Shown piece by piece: positions 53,092 through 64,000 of a stretch of DNA of 64,000 nt (positions within the stretch are counted from its first letter, which is position 1; every line of letters starts with the position of its first letter). Below the pieces are notes generated by a model. It ran no database searches. It was not told the DNA's origin and saw nothing but the letters and a program-made list of their open reading frames with translations. A program made the translations under genes and the position numbers. Source of the DNA: Poronia punctata (Eukaryota; Ascomycota; Sordariomycetes; Xylariales; Xylariaceae); assembly GCA_022579005.1 (NCBI GenBank), contig MU401585.1, positions 1 to 64,000 of the forward strand, written 5' to 3'.

Positions 53092-55051
53092 TCACGGATC
53101 CCCGCCGTTCGTGCTATCGAGGGCAGCGGTAGCCTCAGTCTCCGCCGCGGCTACCTTGGTGGACGCATTCATCAGCGCCTCGTGGCTAGGGAACTGAACT
53201 ATGATGTCCGGTCTTCCATTACGAGACGCCAAGGGTCTGGGCATAGTCCACTCCGGCCTGGACGCAGCCCCTTCCGGGTAATTCTTTTTCTCGGTCACTT
53301 TTCGTTTCTGTTGCTTCGTTATCGCTTCCTCCCTCGCTTTATCTTCCGCCTTGCGCTTTTCCTCCGCCACCCATCCGGAAATCTCGTCCCTGGCTGTTCC
53401 GGGCGAGTGCAAGTACCGTAGCAAATAGCCCTGTATTTGGGCGGGTGAAAAAGTTTCGGCAGGGACCTCGTCGGCAAACTGGGAAGCAAGCATTTGCAAG
53501 TCATCGTCGACCTCGCCTAGTTGCACCCCTACGTCTTTTTGGGCGGTGTTCAACTGGGGTCTTCCAGCCATTGCATCGACACCGCCCGAAACTTGTCTGC
53601 GTGTTCTGTCAAACCTTCCCGTGTTCATCATTCGCATGAACATCTGTTCGGCACCCTGCGCAGATATGTAGCCCATGCGGATCTTGACATCTATACGGCC
53701 CGGCCGCACGAGGGCGTCGTCGAGCTGCTCGGGGTGGTTGGTGGTCATGATGACGATGCGACCTTCCTGTGAGTCAACACCATCCAGGACATTGAGCAGG
53801 CTAGAGAGCGAACACTTGTTCGCACTACGAGGACGCCGGGGGTGTGGTACTTGCCCACTCGTTTCCTCGTCTTCGCCCCGCTTCAATCCGGCGGCGTCAA
53901 TGTCCTCGAGTAACACGAGGCACCGGGCGGGCAGCGTGGAAAAGAGGTGCTCCAAGTCCCCATCTGTATGACACCAATCATTTCATCAGCTGGGGGTCTC
54001 TCATTACCAAGGAAGATACATGGAGGAAAAGTAAAAGTTACGTACCGAACAGGGTAGCGATGTTAACCATGTAAAGGTCAAGCCCGAATTTCCCAGCGAG
54101 GGCGAGCGAGAGTGAAGATTTGCCGCAGCCCGGGGGGCCATAGAGTAGATAGCCTCTTCGGTAAGGGATTCCCTGCTCACTATAGAAACGCCGTCTCTCC
54201 GGGTCGAGATATTCCTCCAGGTCGCTTATGAGATCATCCTTAACGGCATGTCCCAGGTGTATGGTGTCAAGAGACCGGACCGGCTTAACTGCGGAGAGTT
54301 CCCACTGAGCATCTCTACAGCTCCGTATCGTGACGGATGTGCGTCTGTTCTCTTCAGCCATCTTGCGGCAGGTCTCGAGCATGGCCTGGATGGGTGCCGT
54401 GGACCAACCCAAGCAGGTAATTGTTACACTTTCTTTATAATCGCCGCTAGGAACCGGGCCGTAGTAATCGTAGACCGGGGTGATGCCGCTGGGTGGGAAC
54501 ATGGCCTTGGAACTGTGCTTGTCGTTACGCAAGACGCCGAACAGATTCTTGCCGTAGAAAAACCACGTCGTTTTGAAAGCGGGCACGTACTTGATCTTAC
54601 TGGTCCCTTTTGTTTCCGGTGCACTAGGCTGTGGCGGCCTTGCGCGCCACGACGGCCTTCCCGGAAACGAAGGGTGTTTCGGGGGGGCCCTAGCGTCTGA
54701 TAGAGTTTGTGCCGTGAATTCCTTGACGAAACGGCGCTGGGATTCCCGCGTGGCTAGCCAACTAAATACTTGCAAGTACAGCTCATCTGTAGCCCTAATA
54801 GTAACGGACGAGGTGAAGAAGACTCGGACGTAGTGACGAAGAATGCTGAAAATATCGACCAGGTTGGGGATGATGGTAGTCCCGAGTCCCCAGACAGACC
54901 AGAGGGTCAGTGCCTGGCTTGCACCACTCGAACCGACGGCATGGTATCCTTTTTGGAAGAGGCGGCGCATGGATGAGGAGTCGGCCCCAGCTAAACCTAA
55001 CAGCGGACCACGTCGAGTGGTGGCGCCGTCAGCGTGAAATGGTTGGACCAT
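53092..55051 (-). CDS. BCS1-like AAA ATPase (two exons, 625 aa)
   Basis: Exon 1 is 54046-55051 and exon 2 is 53092-53963. The spliced frame is continuous across IATLF-DGDLEHL. The N-terminal part (about 45-250) resembles the BCS1 N domain, with a hydrophobic stretch at about 46-80. The AAA module has Walker A GPPGCGKSS (305-313), Walker B LVLLEDID (about 351-358), a sensor region TTNHPEQLD (409-417) and RPGRID with the arginine-finger arginines (422-427). A charged Lys/Glu-rich helix (about 536-563) and a low-complexity tail follow. True Bcs1 is a mitochondrial inner-membrane ATPase that moves the Rieske protein. Filamentous fungi also carry many BCS1-like paralogs of unknown role. The polar insert after Walker B (about 361-385), the long tail and the AT-rich setting fit a paralog better. 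The start is the first in-frame ATG I could support. An upstream exon is possible. Confidence 0.88.
53964..54045 (-). other. Intron of the BCS1-like gene
   Basis: It is 82 bp, with donor GTACGT, acceptor ATACAG and a branch-site-like GCTGATG about 25 bases before the acceptor. Splicing restores the frame between Walker A and Walker B. Confidence 0.9.
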
Positions 55052-55082
55052 GCTGAAGGGATCTGCTGTTGGATAATGTCAT
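55029..55082 (-). promoter_or_regulatory. Upstream ORF overlapping the ATPase start codon
   Basis: An ATG at 55080-55082 opens a 17-codon frame in another phase. It runs across the main ATG (55049-55051) and stops with TGA at 55029-55031. If transcribed, it could reduce initiation at the main start. Whether it lies in the mRNA depends on the unmapped transcription start. Confidence 0.45.
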
Positions 55083-55143
55083 AAAGAGTAGTGCTAGGTA
55101 AGGTAGTCCCTACAGTAATCCGGAGTCCCACGGAAACCTGGGG

Positions 55144-55152
55144 ATATATACA
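55144..55152 (-). promoter_or_regulatory. TATA-like element upstream of the ATPase gene
   Basis: On the minus strand the sequence reads TTGTATATATCC about 95 bp before the ATG, in otherwise GC-normal DNA. It is a candidate core promoter. Confidence 0.4.
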
Positions 55153-55620
55153 ATATGAGTCGTGGACGGCGGATGAGCATGAGCCCCGACCGAAGGCAAG
55201 GAAGACCCGAGAAGATAGACCAGGGCATCACCGTCTTGTCGAGTGCCTCTTTCAACTTCTAGGCGACCATGGTAGCCTTGCCGCCTACTGGTACCGGGTG
55301 AGTGTTGGTTGACCAGTAACCAATACAAGTGGTGAGTAGCTAATTGGACGAGTCGGTATGGGTGCCTAATTGTTTAACAGATGTTGGTGAACCAGAAGAT
55401 GTGTGGTGTCGGTTGCACCATGGGTTACACCATGGGTTGCACCATGGCGCGTTTGAATCACGGAGGGTAGTTGAACTACAGAAACCGAGGGCATGTAATT
55501 GGCCAATTCTTGCAGCTCCCTATTTAACCAAAACTCTGGTATCAAAACTTACAGATTAGGTTGTAGGTCTTTGCAAGGGATCAGTCACTTAACTGTTTTA
55601 GCTACGATTTATAACGCGCT
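55153..55620. other. Intergenic part of island 2, probable promoter region
   Basis: No supportable gene was seen. Short open frames of 65-73 codons on both strands lack any family resemblance. It includes the 12-bp repeat listed separately, and composition turns AT-rich at about 55620. Confidence 0.5.
55411..55446. repeat. 12-bp tandem repeat, three units
   Basis: ggttgcaccatg, ggttacaccatg and ggttgcaccatg occur in tandem about 360 bp upstream of the ATPase start. Confidence 0.9.
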
Positions 55621-57814
55621 CTATTTGCAACAATCCTTTCTTTTAAACTATGTTTTTAAACTTACTTATAAAATTAATAAAAAATCGTACAATTAAAAAA
55701 CTAGGAAATATAGATTTAATAAGGGTTAAATATTATTATATATAAATATTATAACTTTATATTACTTTTTAAAGTATAGTATATTAATTAAAAATTATAA
55801 TTTTTAAAACACTTTTTATTTAAGTTTTTATTTATAGCAAATATTAAAAAGGTTATAAAAAATAAACTAACTTATTTTAGCTTTTATATAAAATCTTTTA
55901 TATTTATAAATAGGTTTACTTATATAGTAAAGCTTATATTAACTATATAAAAACATTAAAAAATAAGTATAATTATAAATATATATATATATAAGTTTTA
56001 AAATTAGTAAAGATAATATATTAATTTATTATATAACTTTAATTTATTTAAAAAACAATTTAACTTTATTTATAAAAAAGAATTTAAATTTTTATTTAAT
56101 TTAATTATAATTGCTAATTTTTATAAAGTACTTTTTAGCCTTTTTTATTATTATTATTTTTATTATTATTATTATTAATAATAATAGCAATAGTATTAAA
56201 ATTTATAAAGTATATATAGCAAAGTTTATAAAACTAATAAAAATATAATATATAATTACTATTTTAATAGTTTTTAATATAATACTAGTTATAAAAAAGT
56301 AAGGAAAATTATACTATAAATTATATTTATTTATATAAAAAAACGTAAGTAGCTTGCTATAAAATTATATAAACATTATATAATAATAGCTTTTATATTA
56401 AATAAGCTTTATAAAAAAATTAATGTTTATATTAAAAAGTATAATATTAGCAATAATCTTAATATTTTAATTAAATAAATATAAGGATATTAGCTTTATT
56501 ATTTTATAAATAAAAAGTTTATAAATTATAAAGTATATAAAAGTAAATAATAAATATTAACATATAAAAATCAATAAAAGTAGTAATAATAAGCAATAAA
56601 AAACTAATATATAGCTTATTAAGCTATTATTAACTAATTATTTAATTAATAATTTATTTTATTATATAATAATTAAAATAACCTTAATATAGCTAGTAAC
56701 TTAATTTATTAAAAACAATATTATTATTTAAAATAGCTTATAAATATATATAATAACTTTACTTAAAAGGCTTATTAGCTACTAAGCTAAAAATAAATAT
56801 ATAATTAGTACTTTAATTATTAAAGCAAAGTTTTTATATTAGCTTAAACAATATAAAAGGTATATTTTAAGCTAGGTTATTTATAAGTTTAATATTAACT
56901 TAAAAACTAAGTATATTACTATTTAATATAAAAACTAATAAATAATTAAACTAGTTATAAATAATATTACTATATTAAAAACAATATTATAATATATAAG
57001 TTTTTATAATTACTAGTTATAATAAAAAATAAAAAATAAAACGCTTTAAACTGTTTAAATATTTATAAATTTAATAATAGTAAATAATTTTATAAAGTTA
57101 TTAATATATAAAAAGTAGTTAAGTCTTTTATAGTAAGTTAGCTTTTAAAATACTTTTACTAATTACTATAAAATATATAAATTAAATAAAAATTAAATAA
57201 AATAATTAAAAATATTATAGTTATAATTATAAAGCTTTATATAATAATATTTTAAAGCTTTACTTTTAATTATAAAATAGTTTAATAAGTTTGTTCTTTT
57301 AAAATAATATATACATAAACTAATAAGTTATAAAAAATAAAATTTATATAATAATTATATAATAAAAGAAATTATAAGTAAAATAAAAACTATTATAAAA
57401 GTTTTTTTTATTTATTTAATATAAAAAAACTTTATAATAAAAAAATGCCTTTTTATATATTATAATAATATAATTATATATTTTAACTATATTACTAAGT
57501 TTAATAATTATTTAAAAAAAAACACTAATAAAATTATTAATAAAGCACTTAAATTTACTTTTAGCTAATTAAACAGCTTAAAAATAATTAAAAGCAATTT
57601 TTTTAATATTAACCTTTTTATTATATATAGCTATATAAATATTACTTTATAAAAAATAAAAAAGCTAAAAATAAAACAAAAAAAATAGAAAAAAACACTA
57701 TTTATATTAAATAATATTATTTTATATACTAAGCGCTTTAAGTATATAAGGTAATATGTTTATATTATAAATAATAAATCTTAAAGCAAGTAACTTTATA
57801 TATATTATAATAAA

Positions 57815-57845
57815 GTTATAAGTGCTTTTTTAATAATTCTCTTTT
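57815..57845 (+). repeat. Solitary terminus of the inverted-terminus repeat family
   Basis: gttataagtgcttttttaat followed by aattctctttt matches the ends at 2612-2642 and 19116-19141. I saw no further family sequence beside it. Confidence 0.45.
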
Positions 57846-57917
57846 ATTAAGTTTATTTAGCGCTTATAAAGTATATATAAGGTAAAGTATATACTTAGCA
57901 AGTTACGTTTTTAATAA

Positions 57918-57962
57918 AAAGGAAAAAATCTTTACTTTTTTAAGTAAAGGTTTTTTTTCTTT
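57918..57962. repeat. Inverted repeat with about 18-bp arms
   Basis: Arms aaaggaaaaaatctttact and agtaaaggttttttttcttt face each other around a short T/A centre. No role can be assigned. Confidence 0.55.
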
Positions 57963-58149
57963 TAAATAAAGGTATATATAGTGCTTAGCCTAGCTACTTA
58001 ATAAACTTACCTTTTACTACTATATAATATAATTAAATTTTAACCTAGTTTTTAAATAGGTTAATAGGTTAGGTAGCAAGGCTAAGATATTAAGCGCAAG
58101 ATTTTATTAGTTTAGTTAACTTCTTATATAAATTCTCTAAGTACTTTAC

Positions 58150-58929
58150 TATGCTAAGGGACCTATTTGCAAGTAGACCCTAGACCTATACTACCTTTGA
58201 AATGCGCACCTTACCTCGCATACACCTCGTATGGTAGATGCAAGGCTATTCTTTCCAGATTCCCGGGACAGACTGCTTAGGACTCAGGAGGCTCGGCCCA
58301 GCCCAGACTAGCCTAACATAACGCAACACTCTCCAAGTCTACCAGGTAGTCACCAACCTAGATTATCTAAGGTAGGAATTGGAACTTGTACATTAGTAGG
58401 GGAAGAAATGGCATCCTGCAATACCAGACTTGCCTGGCAAGTCACAGTTGCCCCCGTCTCATGTCTCATGTCTCATCTGCACGTAGAAGTCTGGGTATCG
58501 TCACAAAAGCAACTTATTCAACCCCCAAGCCACACACTTCTTCTGTCTAACGAAACCTGGGTGTTTATTGCTTCCTGGCTTCGGAAGGACAAGGTTAAAA
58601 CCTCCTGTAGCCTCCTCTTATTGTCAGAACACCTATGAATTGCCCAAATGGTTTTGTTATTGAGCTCTCGTGGCCCTATTTCTTCCGTAGGAGGACTCGA
58701 GTTCAGAACCAGTGGGCACAGCTACTAGGTTTGGTAATGCCATAGTAGAGACACCGCTGCTAGTTCACGTCTGTATGTAACAATGCAGCTACTAATCAGA
58801 GACAATGTAATGAGCATCATGTTTCAAATCGTACAAATGTTGCGTGGAGCAGACAAACTGACAGAACCGGACCTATGAAATGTTTAAGAAACCCCTCCAG
58901 ATTCCGCTACCACATTAAACTCTATAGGA
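58150..58929. other. Island 3, left part without a supportable gene
   Basis: Composition is normal and no RIP pattern is seen. A 76-codon plus-strand open frame at 58408-58638 has no recognisable family and no intron-exon context. The region may hold the 3' UTR of the OM14-like gene and a lost or non-coding transcript. Confidence 0.45.
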
Positions 58930-58948
58930 CCCCCCCCCCCCCCCCCCC
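58930..58948. repeat. Poly-C tract (19 C)
   Basis: An uninterrupted run of 19 C lies about 55 bp downstream of the OM14-like stop codon. The exact length may be affected by sequencing. Confidence 0.85.
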
Positions 58949-59004
58949 TTTAGCGTGTGCCAGCTTGCCTCAGGACACAGTAGTCCATCAGACAGAGGCT
59001 TCAT

Positions 59005-59799
59005 CTATGATTTCTCATTCTTCTTTCCTTTGTAAAGGTATCTATATGTGGATTTGTTAGTCTAACAACGCAAAGATGGCCATGATGCAAAAGCAACCAA
59101 CTCACCCGCCAAGTGTAGCTTCAAAGAGCCCTACCCCAAACACGACACCAGCACCTACGCCAATGTTTTTCCATGTTAATCGTCCCCTCTCATAGAGACC
59201 GAGTGCCTTATAGCCTAGATAGACGCTGGCACCAACAACCGCAGCCAGGTTTGTTGCAATAATGGCAGTGCTAGCCCCGTCGCTCAGGCTACCAAAGTAT
59301 CTTGTGAGGAAGCTGTCGGCTTTGCGTGCTTTAGTTGCGCTCTTCTTCTTGCCGTAATCGGCTTCGGCGCGTGCTCGAGCTGCAGCATCTTCCATCTCTC
59401 TCCGGATGGCCTGGGTCTCAGTCTGCACATCCTGCTCCAGGTAGTCGGAGGGAACAGTGCGAACAGATGGGGTATCGACATCGATGAGGGATGATGTACT
59501 GGCTGTCTCGGAGGTGACAATTTGGGGAGGTTGGGGGGCCGCGGCCTACAACAATTGAAAGCCATAGTTAGCCACGTGTTTCTTCACCTCCCCCTAAGCG
59601 CTTGCCATCTTTGCCCCGGGGGAGGGAGATCAAGTTGGAATGCGACAAAAAACAGTGGTAAGGCATACCTCTTCGGGCGTCTGTTTTGGGCCAGATGCAG
59701 CTACGTCAGCGTACGACACTGTGATAAAGGCGTGTGTCAGTAGACATTGCTCTGCTGCATATGATACTTTTGGCTGCGGAACTAATGAAGTGGCTTACT
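59005..59799 (-). CDS. OM14-like mitochondrial outer membrane protein (four exons, 175 aa)
   Basis: The model joins the A at 59799, then 59669-59718, 59106-59545 and 59005-59041 (528 nt including TAG). The protein starts MSYADVAASGPKQTPEE, then has AAPQPPQIVTSETAST and SLIDVDTPSVRTVPSDYLEQ. A charged Ala/Arg/Glu/Lys helix follows (about 60-95). There are then two hydrophobic segments (about 107-132, with NLAAVVGASVYLGYKA, and about 144-167, with GVGAGVVFGVGLFEATLGG), and the end is YLYKGKKNEKS. This layout matches, as I remember it, the ascomycete family with the OM14 C-terminal domain. Yeast OM14 sits in the mitochondrial outer membrane and has been linked to ribosome docking and import. The short coding exons were found by matching frame, splice sites and the family's conserved ends. 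The family call is from memory. Confidence 0.8.
59042..59105 (-). other. Intron 3 of the OM14-like gene
   Basis: It is 64 bp, with donor GTGAGT, branch-like GACTAAC and acceptor ATATAG. Without removing it the protein would end at LGG. With it the conserved YLYKGKK end is reached. Confidence 0.85.
59546..59668 (-). other. Intron 2 of the OM14-like gene
   Basis: It is 123 bp, with donor GTATGC, branch-like GCTAACT and acceptor TTGTAG. It joins KQTPEE to AAAPQPPQ in frame. Confidence 0.85.
59719..59798 (-). other. Intron 1 of the OM14-like gene, inside the start codon
   Basis: It is 80 bp, with donor GTAAGC, branch-like TACTGAC about 20 bases before the acceptor, and acceptor ATCACAG. The exon ends ...CAAAA and the next begins TGTCGTACGC, so splicing creates AAAATGTCG. 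The genome has no in-frame ATG before SYADVAASG. Confidence 0.8.
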
Positions 59800-59972
59800 T
59801 TTGCTTGAGCGCGCTATGTTGATGGGGAGACAGGATACAGGTGACGCTGCTGAAAGGTCTGGGTAGGTTAACTATCAGGTGTGGTGGCTAGTCGCAGCGG
59901 TGAACAAGGCAGTAAATATGCTTCCAGTGATGAACTGATTAAGAGAAATGGAGGAATACGCAACGCAGCGCG

Positions 59973-59982
59973 ATATAAATAT
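59973..59982 (-). promoter_or_regulatory. TATA-like element upstream of the OM14-like gene
   Basis: On the minus strand it reads ATATTTATAT, about 175 bp before the split start codon, within GC-normal sequence. It is a candidate core promoter. Confidence 0.35.
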
Positions 59983-60128
59983 GGTGTGGCTTTGCCTTTA
60001 CGCTCGGAGACAACATGTGATGTAGGGGATTAGATAGGGTCAACAGCAAGTAGAGGAGCTAGACTAGGCCTTGGCCAGAAGCTTCCCCCAAACTTCTATC
60101 CATACGATTCCGACCAAGACCTATTGTG

Positions 60129-60136
60129 TGACGTCA
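60129..60136. promoter_or_regulatory. CRE/ATF-type palindrome TGACGTCA
   Basis: A perfect 8-bp bZIP (ATF/CREB) consensus lies about 330 bp upstream of the OM14-like start. Binding is inferred from the motif alone. Confidence 0.4.
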
Positions 60137-60399
60137 GGTGTGCCCTATAATGTATTTGCTAGGTACTACTACATAAGTTCTAGGATAGGTAGGTACTCCT
60201 TAAAGCTACTTGTACTGTTTTAGTTTGTCCTTTAATAGGAAAAATACAAGTTAAGACAAAATAATGCCTTTACGTGTACTAGTGAGCTAGAGGACAACTT
60301 TTTACGCCTATGTATATACTTATATACCTACATGGATTAGGTAGTTAGTATATATATAGATCCGCTAGTTAAAAGGATAAGTAGACTATATAAAATAAA

Positions 60400-63300
60400 G
60401 GTACTAATATATAAAAAACAATATAAAATAATTAAAAGTAGGTACTAAGTATAGTATTTATTTATATTTTATATATTTTAAACTTTTAAATATTTTTTTT
60501 TGTTTTACTTTATATATAATATATTAATAAGTTTTTTATACTAATTAATATAAGTTTATATACTTTAATTAATATATTAAACTATGTTAGCACTATAAAA
60601 TTAAAAGTATAAATATATATTTGCATAGCTTTATAATAAGTAAATAATTATTTTTAAAATTTTTAAAATTATTAAAAAATTTTTATTTTTTATTAATTTA
60701 ATAATACTAATTATGTTTATAATATAGCTAATATAAACTATATAAGTAGTAGTAATAGTAAAAGTACTAATAATATTAATAATAATAAAGTTGCTTTTAA
60801 AGTTAATAGTACTAATATAACTTTTAGCTACTAGCTTAACATTTTACTATTAAAAAAATATATAAAAAATATTTAAATTGCTTTTAATTTTAAAAAAATA
60901 AAAGCAAAGCTTAATTAATACTTTAACTTTATTTATAAAGTAGTAAATAAGTAATAAAAACTTATTATAAAAAAGTAAATAAAGTTATAAAAACAGTATA
61001 TAAATATAATTATAACTTAAAATAATATTAAATATTTATTAAATATTTTAATTTATATTTTTAACTTTGCTTAAAAAAAATAATATATTTATAAAAACTT
61101 TATTAATAAAAAATATAAAAAGCTTTAAAGCATAATAAGTAGTATTATAATAAATATTAAGCATTTTAATAAAGTAGCAAATAGCTTTAACTTATATATT
61201 AATAAACTTGCTTATTATAAAAAAGCTACTATATATAAAGTAAACAACTTTAAATATAGCTTTAAAAAAGTAGCTAAAAAAACTGCTTAAGTATATAATT
61301 AAGCTTAATAAGTTAAAAAAGCTATATTTAACTAAATTATATTTATTAACTTTAACTTTTATAGCTAAAAGTACGCTATAAAAGCTTTATTACTTATTTA
61401 AAACTAAAATACTATAAGTAATAATATAGCTTAAAGCTAAAGTTAATATATAGTTAATATAATAACTACTATAGCACTGCTATACTAAATTTAAACTTAA
61501 ACTAAACTAGCTTTAAGATTTTATTTAAAAAGTAAAAAAAATATATAAAATGCTTACTATTTATTTTTAGCTAAAAGTACTTTAATATTAAATATTAGCT
61601 TTAAAAATAGTATTAATATTAAATTTATAATATTTTAGTACTTTTAAAAGCTTGCTAGCACGTTAACTAAAATATAGCTGCTAAATAATACTTTAAATTT
61701 TTATAAAAACTAAAGTATTAATTATATAGCAACACTATAAAAAGCAGCTATTAAAGCAATATTTTTAAATGCTTTTTTTTAAGCTAACTTATTATATTTT
61801 AAGTTATATAAAGTAAAAAATAAAGTTATTATTTTATTATAGTTATGCTTAGTTTATACTAATTAAATAGTTTTTTTAAAGCTTTAAAAAATCTAGTACT
61901 AGTTATAATAAGTGCTAGTACTATATTAATTATAAGCAACTTATATTATAATAAAAATAAATAATAACTTTAAAGCATTAGTAAACTTTTTATACTATTA
62001 AAACGTTTTTAAGTAAATTAATTTACTTAAAAGTATAATATAAATTATAAGTAATAATAATATATTATATAAGCTATTTATTTTGTTTATAAACTTTATA
62101 TATAAGTTTAATAAAACTATAGTTATTTTTATATAGTATATAAAAAAAGCATTTTTTAGCTTATTATTAAATATAATATATATATTATAAACTTAAAAAG
62201 TTATTTATAATAAAATTTATAATAAGTTATTTTTTATTTAAGTATACTTTTGCTTAATAATACGTATACTTAATAATAGCTAAATAGTTAAAAAATAGTA
62301 TATTAAGCAAAGCTTATAGCTTATATAAACGCTAAATTAACTATATATAAGCTTAATATAATTAAAAAACTTTTATTTATACTAAACGTAATAAATATAA
62401 TAAATACTTATTTAAGCTATATTAATAATAATAATAACTTAATAAAAAAACTTTAATTAACTATTTTTAACTTTTAATATAATAACTATAATATAAGTTA
62501 TATTTATAAAAAAACTAATAATATAAAAAAAATTTTATAGCTAAAAGTAAATAATTAACATATTATAATTATAATAAAAAAAGCTATATAATAGCTAATT
62601 ATAAGTTTAAAAAAAATATAATAAAATATTTATATAAAGCTGCTAAAATGTTAAGCTTATAAAAAAAAGCTAAGTAGTAACTATTAAAAATATAATATAT
62701 AAGCAAGCTTATAAGCTTATAAGTAGCTAAAAACTATATAAAAAAACTTATTTTAATAGCTATTAAGCTAATAAGCTAAATAATAAAAAAAGTAAAAGCA
62801 GTATTATGCTAAAATAATAGCTTAATAGTAATAAAAAGCATAATATTTTTAAACAAGCTATTATAGTAATAAACAACTAATAAAACAGCTTTATTTTATT
62901 AGTTTAATAAAATAAAGGTATAAATAAACTATAACTAAAATAAAAAAAGTTATATAATAATTATTTTAATTATTATAATATTTTTAAAACTATGCTTAGT
63001 AGTAAAAGCGCTTTTATAATATTTTTTAACTATAAATATATTTATTATTACGTTTTTAAAAGCTTTATAGCATAGCTAAAGCTTTATAACTTTTAGCATA
63101 AAAACTAAATATATAAAGTAAAAAGTTAAAGCTTATAAGTAATAAAAAACTATAAAATTAAAGCAAAATAAATTAATATAAATAATTATAAATTAAATAA
63201 ATAAATAGTAACTAGTAGCGTAGTACTAAATAGTACGTTTTTTAGTAAATTAACTATTAGCAAGCAAAAGTTTTATAAGTAAAATAGTATATTTATAATA

Positions 63301-64000
63301 TATAGCTAACTTAAAATTATTATATTTATAAACTTTAAAAGCAAGCTTATAATAATACTAATATATAATATTATAGCTATAAGCTTAAAATTAGCTTATT
63401 TAAATATTTTAAAGCTAATTTAAATAAGTATAACTTATATGCTAAGCATTATAAAGCTAGTAATAAAAGTTAAGTAGTATAAAGCAATGCTTTAAAACTT
63501 TAAGATCTAGGTATTATTAAACTAGTATATAAAAAAAATTTTAAGCTTATTTAATTTTAAAAAATAATATATAAATATTATAGCTAAAACTAAATATTAT
63601 ATTAATATTAGTAATAATATATTTATTAAGCTATTGCTATAAAAATATAGCTTTTTATAAAAACGTACGCTTTATAACTTTATTAAAGCTTACTTTAGTA
63701 TTTATATTTAAAAAAGTAAAAGTTTATAAAAATTATTAGTGCTTTTAACTTTAAAAAAAGCTTTAAAAGCTACTATACTAAATAAAAACTTTTTTAAATA
63801 TAATAAAAAAGTTATATAGCATATATGCTATAATTTTTAAAAAGTTAATAAATAAACTAAAAAGTATATATACTTGCTTTTAAATGCGCAAAATAAAGTC
63901 TAGTATGCTATTAGCTACTAATAGTATATTTTTATTAACTTAAAAAATAGCTTTTAATATATTAAAGTTTATAAAAAAAACTATAAAAAAACTATATTTA
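60400..64000. other. AT-rich RIP-like tract to the window end, no gene
   Basis: This is A/T-dominated and stop-saturated, with no repeat pair that I could delimit. The change from island 3 is gradual over about 60200-60420. Confidence 0.6.

Larger units (their letters stand above)
55621..58140. other. AT-rich RIP-like tract, no gene
   Basis: There is no coding signal. It includes (TTA)n at about 56148-56180, a hairpin-capable inverted repeat at about 57918-57962, and a loose family terminus at 57815-57845. Confidence 0.6.

Noticed and set aside
52984..54833. Several plus-strand open frames of 64-150 codons across island 2
   Set aside because: They are GC-rich antisense shadows of the two ATPase exons. 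Walker A, Walker B and splice sites are all on the minus strand.
58408..58638. 76-codon plus-strand open frame in island 3
   Set aside because: It has no family resemblance, no neighbouring exons and no conserved motif, and could be chance in GC-normal intergenic DNA.
59522..59822. Two plus-strand open frames over the OM14-like 5' exons
   Set aside because: They are antisense to the reconstructed exons and introns and have no recognisable family.

Overview
The window looks like chromosomal DNA of a filamentous ascomycete (Pezizomycotina, probably Sordariomycetes; the class is inferred from protein resemblance). It has two compartments. About 58 of the 64 kb is extremely AT-rich. The few C and G left there sit mostly in CpT/ApG contexts, while CpA and TpG are nearly absent. 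This is the footprint expected of repeat-induced point mutation (RIP). Three islands of normal base composition are embedded in it, at about 19.0-20.45 kb, 52.74-55.62 kb and 58.15-60.4 kb. All three intact genes lie in these islands, all on the minus strand.

The AT-rich part is a graveyard of nested retroelements that can still be delimited by long direct repeats and 5-bp target-site duplications. LTR-A (3018-18364, 167-bp LTRs, duplication ATAAG) is interrupted by LTR-B (8563-14655, about 338-bp LTRs, duplication ACAAA with one side turned into ATAAA by a RIP-type change). LTR-C (24823-31255) has 296/299-bp LTRs and duplication TTAGC. LTR-D (41539-48734) has 313-bp LTRs and duplication TATAT. 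No usable reading frame survives inside them. A second family, with inverted termini of about 100 bp, is present at about 708-2642 and, in opposite orientation, at 36205-39709, each copy carrying its own insertion. Loose termini of the same family lie at 19092-19141 and 57815-57845. Further repeats include a compact two-repeat unit at 33147-33651, a tandem/dispersed family at 21093-21567 and 51481-51850, and several micro- and minisatellites.

Island 1 carries an aminoglycoside-phosphotransferase-like kinase gene (19511-20392) and, just downstream on the same strand, a frameshifted fragment that reads like the C-terminal part of a FunK1 fungal kinase. Island 2 carries a two-exon BCS1-like AAA ATPase of 625 residues (53092-55051) with an overlapping upstream ORF. 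Island 3 carries a four-exon, 175-residue protein resembling the OM14 C-terminal family of the mitochondrial outer membrane (59005-59799). In that gene the first intron appears to split the ATG start codon after its A. Islands 2 and 3 thus each hold a gene whose family is linked to mitochondrial membranes, but nothing in the sequence shows that they work together.
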